Part shown: positions 58,704-64,000 of the stretch, in pieces
Position numbering within the stretch: position 1 is the first letter of the stretch
Layout of the letters: each line of letters starts with the position of its first letter
Assembly: GCF_034932185.1 (NCBI RefSeq)
Contig: NZ_JAYGHW010000091.1
Span: 62,001 to 126,000, forward strand
From: Spirulina sp034932185
Lineage (GTDB): Bacteria; Cyanobacteriota; Cyanobacteriia; Cyanobacteriales; Spirulinaceae
Direction of reading: 5' to 3'
DNA length: 64,000 nucleotides
The notes under the pieces: model-generated
Databases searched by the model: none
What the model saw: only the letters and a program-made list of their open reading frames with translations
What the model was told of the DNA's origin: nothing
Program-made: the position numbers and the translations under genes

Positions 58704-60386
58704 CTAGAAAGTGAATGTGGTGCGCAGCGTTCCCATCAACATATCAGCGTTAACGCTGCTGTGGCCGGGGTTGGTGAAGTAAACCAAGCCAGGGGTAATG
58801 TGGATGTTCTCGTTCACCCGGAGACGGTAGAAGGCTTCGAGGTGATACCCGATGTCGCGGTTAGCACGGTCGTTGTTGGCGGCGCTGGTGCCACGGAACG
58901 CACCGGCCAAGCTGCTGGAGGAACCAGCCAAGCGGGGCTGTTGCCCGAAGACGAAGCCTAAGAGGTTGCCTTCACCGCCAAGGTCAGGTAAACCAACGGT
59001 GAGGGCGTAGTTCCACACATCAGCAGTACCACTATTGATCACGATGCCTTTGCTCATGCCAATCCAACCCCCGACGAAGAGGCGATCGCTGGGCGTATAC
59101 AGCACTTCTAAACCGTAGTTGTTGGAAACAACGTTATCCGTGCCCCCGATCGCGTTGCCATTCAGGGCAAGATCCCCAGCAAGGCTACCAGTTCCAGTTC
59201 CCAAACCACTGCGGGTAACGCCGGTACCGCCATTGGTGGTGTAGGCGTTGATATATTGCAGACCCACGCCAAACTTATCGTTTTCAAACTGGATTTGACC
59301 GCCTAAGGCGTAGCTGCCGCCAAAGATCCCAGAAGTGGGGTTCTCACCTTGACCAGCGGTGTAGCCAAGGGACACATTGAAGTTGTCATTGAGCTTATGC
59401 ATGAAGCCAATCCCTTGGTTTTGACCACCGGCCCGTAGGATCGGGTTGCGTTGACCAAAGCGGGAGATGGAGCCGTTGCCGCTGGAATCGAAGGGGTTGA
59501 GGGTGGGTAAGAAATCATCCATCCCTGCTGCATTGGCGAAAATTTGCGCCGTGGTTTTAGACCCAATCGGGAAACGATAAGCCAGGACATCAAGTTGGAT
59601 GTCGTTGCCGTTGTCGCCACCGAAACCATAGCGGGGTTCGTTGGTGAGGGTACGGACTCCCCAGTCGGCTACGTTGCGGGCTTGGAGACGGGTGCGCAGG
59701 CGATCGCGCCCCGTGAAGGAGGTATCAAAGTTCAACCGCACCCGGTCTTGGAACACAATTTCATCCCGGAAACGGGTATCCGTCCCTTCCAGGAGGCGGT
59801 TAGCGTTGGTGTCGGGTTGGTTGCGGCGGGGGCTGATGGCGTTGAGGGCAAAGATTGCTTCCCCAGCCAGTTTCGTGGTGGTGGAGAATTGGTTATCTTC
59901 CAGGAAGGAAACTCGGGATTCCAGGTTATCAACGCGGGTTCCGAGCATTGCCAGTTCCGCCTCGAATTCCTGCATGAGGCGATTCATCGTTTCCAGGTCT
60001 TCGCGGGTGGCGAAATCAGCGGTGGTTTCAGCGATCAACCGCTCGATTTGCTGTAAACAGGCGTTTAAACCAGCAGCAAATTCATAACGAGAAAGGGCGC
60101 GGTTGCCTCGGAACGTGCCGTTGGGATAACCCTTGAGGCAATCATAACGACGCACTAAGTCATCCAGGGCTTGGAAGGCCCAATCGCTGGGGGAAACATC
60201 ACTAAACTGGGATGCCCCGCCCGCTTGATTCATCATTACTTGACCTTCGGCGCTGTAGGCTTCGATTTGGTCAAACAAGTCTTGGTTGGGGGTTTGGGCT
60301 TGAGCCGCGAAGGGCTGGGCCGCTAAGAGGGCAGAACCGATGAAGATCGGTAATGCTTTAACTGAAGACCGGTGTAGTTTTGCCAT
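58704..60386 (-). CDS. SLH/OprB-type outer-membrane porin (SomA/iron-uptake porin family)
   Basis: A 560-aa cyanobacterial porin. Signal peptide 1-30 (LPIFIGSALLAAQPFAAQAQ), SLH domain at about 62-120 (FSDVSPSDWAFQALDDLVRR, GNRALSRYEFAAGLNACLQQ) that binds pyruvylated cell-wall glycan, a coiled coil at about 125-165 (LGTRVDNLESRVSFLED) and an OprB-like barrel from 170 to the terminal phenylalanine (TFTF). Such porins are the main outer-membrane proteins and pass ions, including iron, and small solutes. The strong terminator and 538-nt upstream gap suggest a separately controlled, highly expressed gene. Confidence 0.92.
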   Translation of the reverse strand: MAKLHRSSVKALPIFIGSALLAAQPFAAQAQTPNQDLFDQIEAYSAEGQVMMNQAGGASQFSDVSPSDWAFQALDDLVRRYDCLKGYPNGTFRGNRALSRYEFAAGLNACLQQIERLIAETTADFATREDLETMNRLMQEFEAELAMLGTRVDNLESRVSFLEDNQFSTTTKLAGEAIFALNAISPRRNQPDTNANRLLEGTDTRFRDEIVFQDRVRLNFDTSFTGRDRLRTRLQARNVADWGVRTLTNEPRYGFGGDNGNDIQLDVLAYRFPIGSKTTAQIFANAAGMDDFLPTLNPFDSSGNGSISRFGQRNPILRAGGQNQGIGFMHKLNDNFNVSLGYTAGQGENPTSGIFGGSYALGGQIQFENDKFGVGLQYINAYTTNGGTGVTRSGLGTGTGSLAGDLALNGNAIGGTDNVVSNNYGLEVLYTPSDRLFVGGWIGMSKGIVINSGTADVWNYALTVGLPDLGGEGNLLGFVFGQQPRLAGSSSSLAGAFRGTSAANNDRANRDIGYHLEAFYRLRVNENIHITPGLVYFTNPGHSSVNADMLMGTLRTTFTF

Positions 60387-60924
60387 GCGTCTAAATTATT
60401 CACTCCTCAAACAAGTCTTAATCCTTTGACCGTCTCTGCTCTCATCAAGACAGAGATTCGGGAATCAGCCGGGTGGCTCCCACAGGCGTAGTCAAATCGC
60501 CCCTAATCAGGTTGCCCGTAGACTTCCCTATCGTGATGGTGTCACGAAAACCACATCAAGAATAAACCATAACACTACCCGAGCCATTCTGCCACTACTG
60601 AGAAAAGATGTCAACAATGTTATCGGGGATACATGGACAATGTTATCGGGGATACATTAACTGACTGAAGTTCGCAGATGGGCAGGATTGGACTGAGGTT
60701 CCTGCTGCCTTTCCGGGGATAGACAAACCAGGGACAACATTAAACCTAGACTGCTGAGAGCTTAACAACCCAATGTTAAGAGCAGCCTAAGAGCCTGTTA
60801 ATTCTGGATAGACGAGAGTAGGGGCGATCGCCCCCAGCGATTAAAAATTAATCAACAGCCGCGAGTTTAAGGTTTAAATTGGAGATCTCCCTTCCCCATT
60901 TCCCTCACCTTCAGCTTTGGCGTT
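60387..60924. other. Regulatory gap upstream of the porin, with a 21-nt direct repeat
   Basis: No gene seen. Near the porin start a hairpin (TCTCTG...CAGAGA, about 60435-60460) lies in the leader and GAGGAG serves as ribosome-binding site. At 60614-60634 and 60637-60657 the 21-nt ACAATGTTATCGGGGATACA-T is repeated with two bases between. Promoters for the porin and the DUF1611 gene must lie here. Confidence 0.55.
60614..60657. repeat. 21-nt direct repeat upstream of porin
   Basis: Two perfect copies with 23-nt period, about two helical turns apart. Could be an operator pair or the scar of a small insertion element; ATGTCAAC before it is reminiscent of some IS ends. Confidence 0.8.
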
Positions 60925-61983
60925 ATGCAGCATTTAACCAGTCATCATCGGGTTGCGATTCTCCTCCATCGCGGCATTCGCGATCGCAGTGGGAAAACAG
61001 GCTTGGCCTTTTTGCGCTATGGGGAGGCGGAAGTGGTGGCCCTGATTGATGAGGATTGTACGGGGGAATCTTTAGTGGATTTAACGGGGATTGATCGGCA
61101 GATCCCGATTGTCGCTTCCGTCACCGATGCCCTAGCCTATCAACCCGATGTATTGCTGATTGGTGTAGCACCATCGGGGGGGCAACTCCCCGATAGCTGG
61201 TGGGAAGAGGTGAAACTGGGGATCCTGGCGGGGGTGTCGGTGGTGAATGGCCTCCATAGTGCCATGACCCCGATGATTGAAGATTTGCCGGGGGGACGGC
61301 TCCAAAAGGGCCAATGGATTTGGGATATTCGTCAGGAGCCGCCGGGTTTGGGCATTGGCAAGGGGTTGGCGAGGCGGCTCCCCTGTCAGCGCCTCCTCAC
61401 CGTCGGCACGGATATGGCGGTGGGGAAAATGTCCACGGGGCTAGAATTGCGCAAGGCGGCGATCGCCCAAGGCATTAATACCAAATTTGTCGCTACGGGT
61501 CAGGGGGGGTTAATGATTGTGGGGGAGGGGATTCCCCTCGATGCGGTGCGGGTGGATTTTGCTGCCGGAGCGGTGGAGCAGGCGGTGCTGGATCTCGGTT
61601 CCCGTTGCGATCTACTCTTAATCGAGGGCCAAGGTTCCTTACTCCATCCCGGGTCAACGGCCACGCTACCCCTGATCCGAGGCAGTCAACCTACGGGGTT
61701 AATCCTTGTCCATCGGGCCGGCCAAACCCACATCCATAACTGCCCCGATGTAGAAATCCCCCCGCTCCCGGCGGTGATTGAGTTGTATGAAGCGGTGGCA
61801 CGGGGGGCGGGGGCCTATGGGCCGGCACGGGTGGAGGCGATCGCCCTCAACACGGCCCACCTTAAACCCAAAGCCGCCAAGGGGGCGATCGCCCAAGTCC
61901 AGCAAGCCACCGGCCGCTTCTGCACCGATGTTGTCCGCTTCGGGGCGATCGAACTTCTCCACCACCTACTTAAAACTCCCTAA
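60925..61983 (+). CDS. DUF1611 family protein
   Basis: A 352-aa protein with an N-terminal Rossmann-like DUF1611_N (VAILLHRGIRDRSGKTGLAF, VVALIDEDCTGES) and a C-terminal P-loop-like domain (LLTVGTDMAVGKMSTGLELR, LLLIEGQGSLLHPG). Relatives include DgcN, a D-glutamate N-acetyltransferase, and genes adjacent to dipeptide epimerases. No epimerase gene is next to it here, so substrate is open. The nucleotidyltransferase gene starts five bases after its stop. Confidence 0.85.
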   Translation: MQHLTSHHRVAILLHRGIRDRSGKTGLAFLRYGEAEVVALIDEDCTGESLVDLTGIDRQIPIVASVTDALAYQPDVLLIGVAPSGGQLPDSWWEEVKLGILAGVSVVNGLHSAMTPMIEDLPGGRLQKGQWIWDIRQEPPGLGIGKGLARRLPCQRLLTVGTDMAVGKMSTGLELRKAAIAQGINTKFVATGQGGLMIVGEGIPLDAVRVDFAAGAVEQAVLDLGSRCDLLLIEGQGSLLHPGSTATLPLIRGSQPTGLILVHRAGQTHIHNCPDVEIPPLPAVIELYEAVARGAGAYGPARVEAIALNTAHLKPKAAKGAIAQVQQATGRFCTDVVRFGAIELLHHLLKTP

Positions 61984-61988
61984 CCCCC

Positions 61989-62360
61989 ATGGCCCTCCCC
62001 CTCGCCACCCAACAGGATATTATTCAACGGGTTCGACAAGCACGCTCCCAACGAGCCAAATTTTTAGCGGCGATGGGTGAGCGCCAAGTCCAAGGCTGGG
62101 CGATCGCCCGACAAGCAGCCCAACAATTAAAAACTGAATTTGGTGCTCACCGAGTCGTCTTGTTTGGATCATGGCTTAATGTGGAGCAAATGCACTGGTA
62201 TTCTGATTTGGATTTAGCCGTGTCGGGTTTACCCAGGGCATCCCTCTACCGAGCGGGAGCCAAGATTGAGCGGGGTCACGATTTTATGATCGATCTCATT
62301 GAAGCGGAGTGGGCGAAACCCCATATTCAAAGGGCGATCGCCTTAGGAATTGCACTATGA
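61989..62360 (+). CDS. Minimal nucleotidyltransferase (MNT-type)
   Basis: A 123-aa protein with the Pol-beta nucleotidyltransferase core: VVLFGSWLNVEQM followed by YSDLDLAV, giving the GS and the paired Asp, and a third acid in DFMIDLIE. Such proteins usually pair with a HEPN RNase, and several AMPylate it as antitoxin. Here the partner gene overlaps its stop (ATGA) but is only 17 codons long. Confidence 0.85.
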   Translation: MALPLATQQDIIQRVRQARSQRAKFLAAMGERQVQGWAIARQAAQQLKTEFGAHRVVLFGSWLNVEQMHWYSDLDLAVSGLPRASLYRAGAKIERGHDFMIDLIEAEWAKPHIQRAIALGIAL

Positions 62361-62410
62361 AGAAAATCGCTCAAGAGATTAACACTTTTTGCCAAACCTT
62401 AACCCCCTAA
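62357..62410 (+). pseudogene. 17-codon stub where a HEPN partner gene is expected
   Basis: ATG overlapping the nucleotidyltransferase stop opens MKKIAQEINTFCQTLTP and then a stop. The start resembles that of small HEPN partners, but no helical body follows before the next gene at 62423. Probably a deletion remnant; chance reading frame is the alternative. Confidence 0.4.
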
Positions 62411-62422
62411 CCCCTAATCATC

Positions 62423-64000
62423 ATGGCCATTAGACTTGGACGCAATCAATGTGGAACCCTGGCGAGAGCCGAAAGCTATGAATGGCTGATCACCAACGGC
62501 AGCGGGAGCTATGGGGCGGGGACTGTTGCCGGGTTACTCACCCGCCGTTACCACGGCCTCCTCGTTGCCGCCCTCACCCCTCCCCTAGGCCGCACCCTCC
62601 TGGTGAGCAAAATCGACACCGACCTCCACTATCGCGGCCAAAGCTTTCCCCTCTACACCAATCGCTGGTCTGACCAAACCCTCGACCCGGAAGGCTACCT
62701 CAACCTCGAAGGCTTCTACCTCGAAGGGACAACCCCCGTCTGGGATTATGCCGTTGCTGACCTCCTCCTCGAGCAGCGGATCTGGATGGAGCCAGGGCAA
62801 AACACCACCTATATCCGCTACACCCTCAAGCGGGGCAGTGGAGCCGTTGAACTGACCCTCAAACCCTTCGTCAACTATCGCGATTTCCACAGCGACACCC
62901 ATCATGAAGATTGGCAGATGGGGATCAACGCCATTGATTATGGCATTGAAATCACCCCCTTTCCCCAAGCCGTCCCCTACAAAATCCTCGCCTACGGCCC
63001 CACTCCCCCCCAATGGTCAATTCATCCCCATTGGCATCGGGAATTTGACCTGGCCTTAGAACGGTATCGGGGTTTAACGGATCATGAAGACCACCTCAAC
63101 CCCGCGTTGATTAAAGGCAGCCTCAGCCTCGGTCAATCCCTCACCATTATTGCCAGCACCGAAGCAGCCCCCGACCCTGACGGAGCCGCAGCCCTGGAAC
63201 GTCGCCACAACTATGATCATGGGGTATTAGCCCCTTGGCGGGCGCTCCATTTACCCCGCAACCCCGATATTGAACAGTTGGTGTTAGCCGCCGATCAGTT
63301 TATTGTCGCTCGCCCTCTCCCCGATGAGCCGGAGGGTAAAACGGTGATTGCCGGTTATCCTTGGTTTGGGGATTGGGGCCGGGATACGATGATCAGCTTG
63401 CCGGGGTTGACGTTGACGACAGAACGGCCGGCGATCGCCCGTCTCCTGCTGCGCACCTTTGCCCAATACCTCGATCAGGGGATGCTGCCTAATCTCTTCC
63501 CCGATGGCAGCAATCAACCGGAATACAACACAGTTGATGCCATCCTGTGGTATTTCGAGGCGGTGCGGGCCTATTTCGTGGCAACCCAGGATCAAACCCT
63601 GATTGCCGAACTGTTCCCCGCCCTCGCAGCGGTGATTGATTGGCACATCCAGGGGACGCGCTATAACATCCACCTCGATCGCAAAGATGGCTTGCTCTAT
63701 GCAGGGGAGGCAGGGGTGCAACTCACCTGGATGGATGCCAAGGTGGAGGATTGGGTGGTTACGCCCCGCATTGGTAAGCCGGTGGAGATTAATGCCCTCT
63801 GGTATAACGCCCTGATGACGATGCAGGTGTTAGCCCAGGCTTTGGGGAAACCGTCGGAGGAATACCAAACCCTGGCCCAGAATGTGGTGATTGGCTTTAG
63901 TCGGTTTTGGAACTATGACACGGGCTATTGTTTTGATGTGCTGGATGGCCCTCAGGGCCATGATCCTGCCCTGCGCCCGAATCAAATTTTCGCCGTTTCC
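62423..64000 (+). CDS. Glycogen debranching enzyme (amylo-alpha-1,6-glucosidase), 3' truncated
   Basis: The first 526 residues of a GH133-type debranching enzyme; the frame is open to the window end with no stop. The N-terminal domain has EWLITNGSGSYGAGTVAGLL and TRRYHGLLVA, a family hallmark. The catalytic alpha/alpha barrel begins near residue 290 with GYPWFGDWGRDTMISLPGL (catalytic Asp in GRDT) and continues with YNTVDAILWYFEAV and GVQLTWMDAK. It removes alpha-1,6 branches from glycogen and complements glgB. Typical length is about 650-700 aa, so some 150 residues lie beyond the window. Confidence 0.95.
   Translation, partial: MAIRLGRNQCGTLARAESYEWLITNGSGSYGAGTVAGLLTRRYHGLLVAALTPPLGRTLLVSKIDTDLHYRGQSFPLYTNRWSDQTLDPEGYLNLEGFYLEGTTPVWDYAVADLLLEQRIWMEPGQNTTYIRYTLKRGSGAVELTLKPFVNYRDFHSDTHHEDWQMGINAIDYGIEITPFPQAVPYKILAYGPTPPQWSIHPHWHREFDLALERYRGLTDHEDHLNPALIKGSLSLGQSLTIIASTEAAPDPDGAAALERRHNYDHGVLAPWRALHLPRNPDIEQLVLAADQFIVARPLPDEPEGKTVIAGYPWFGDWGRDTMISLPGLTLTTERPAIARLLLRTFAQYLDQGMLPNLFPDGSNQPEYNTVDAILWYFEAVRAYFVATQDQTLIAELFPALAAVIDWHIQGTRYNIHLDRKDGLLYAGEAGVQLTWMDAKVEDWVVTPRIGKPVEINALWYNALMTMQVLAQALGKPSEEYQTLAQNVVIGFSRFWNYDTGYCFDVLDGPQGHDPALRPNQIFAVS

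Overview
The window is chromosomal DNA of a cyanobacterium. The evidence is a set of lineage-marker genes (psbI, crtR carotene hydroxylase, the NDH-1 assembly factor crr6, clock-input gene ldpA, ycf45, ntcB, a DUF3769 LptD-like protein, an SLH/OprB porin) and the very frequent GCGATCGC (HIP1) octamer. GC content is moderate to high. Genus cannot be fixed from sequence alone. No rRNA, tRNA, CRISPR array or intact transposon was seen. Both window edges cut genes: a GDP-fucose synthase at the left and a glycogen debranching enzyme at the right.

Layout: 1-5.3 kb holds a sugar-nucleotide enzyme, a TPR protein and glgB. 5.5-12.1 kb is purC followed by the outer-membrane biogenesis run bamA/Omp85-lpxC-fabZ-lpxA-lpxB. 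12.2-20.3 kb holds an HGSNAT-like membrane acyltransferase, pyrG, trpE, ycf45 and ldpA. 20.9-39.9 kb is mostly housekeeping: cysH-miaA, a PEP-CTERM protein, crtR, a glycosyltransferase, plsC, an FHA-GAF nucleotide cyclase, a TrpD-like protein, a TPR protein convergent with ntcB, crr6, the LptD-like protein, psbI, a GGDEF/EAL protein and lipA. 57-60.4 kb holds an Rrf2 regulator-cysK pair and the porin. 60.9-64 kb holds a DUF1611 protein, a nucleotidyltransferase with a stub where its partner gene should be, and the debranching enzyme.

Two accessory regions stand out. The first (40.1-44.5 kb) is a defence/toxin scrapyard: an MmeI-like fused restriction-methylation enzyme with an AT-rich foreign-looking specificity region, a DUF499 ATPase gene cut after about 45 codons, a PIN-toxin gene cut after 19 codons, and a 63-bp exact copy of the methylase 3' end sitting at the junction between the two cut genes. 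The second (46.9-56.3 kb) is a signalling/protease island: CHASE2 cyclase and DUF928 protein, then a five-gene minus-strand run of TPR-CHAT protease, XisH, XisI, a 116-aa helical protein and a 510-aa protein with a C-terminal membrane hairpin. A five-unit 150-bp palindrome-rich tandem array separates this run from a pseudo-caspase gene whose His and Cys are both replaced. The five-gene run is my best candidate for an undescribed system: a caspase-like protease with a nuclease-fold pair and a possible membrane effector.

Three dispersed palindromic repeat families fill many intergenic spaces. The GGGGCGAAAA/TTTTCGCCCC family sits mainly at gene ends, where it can act as a terminator, and one related copy has been absorbed in frame into the CHAT gene.
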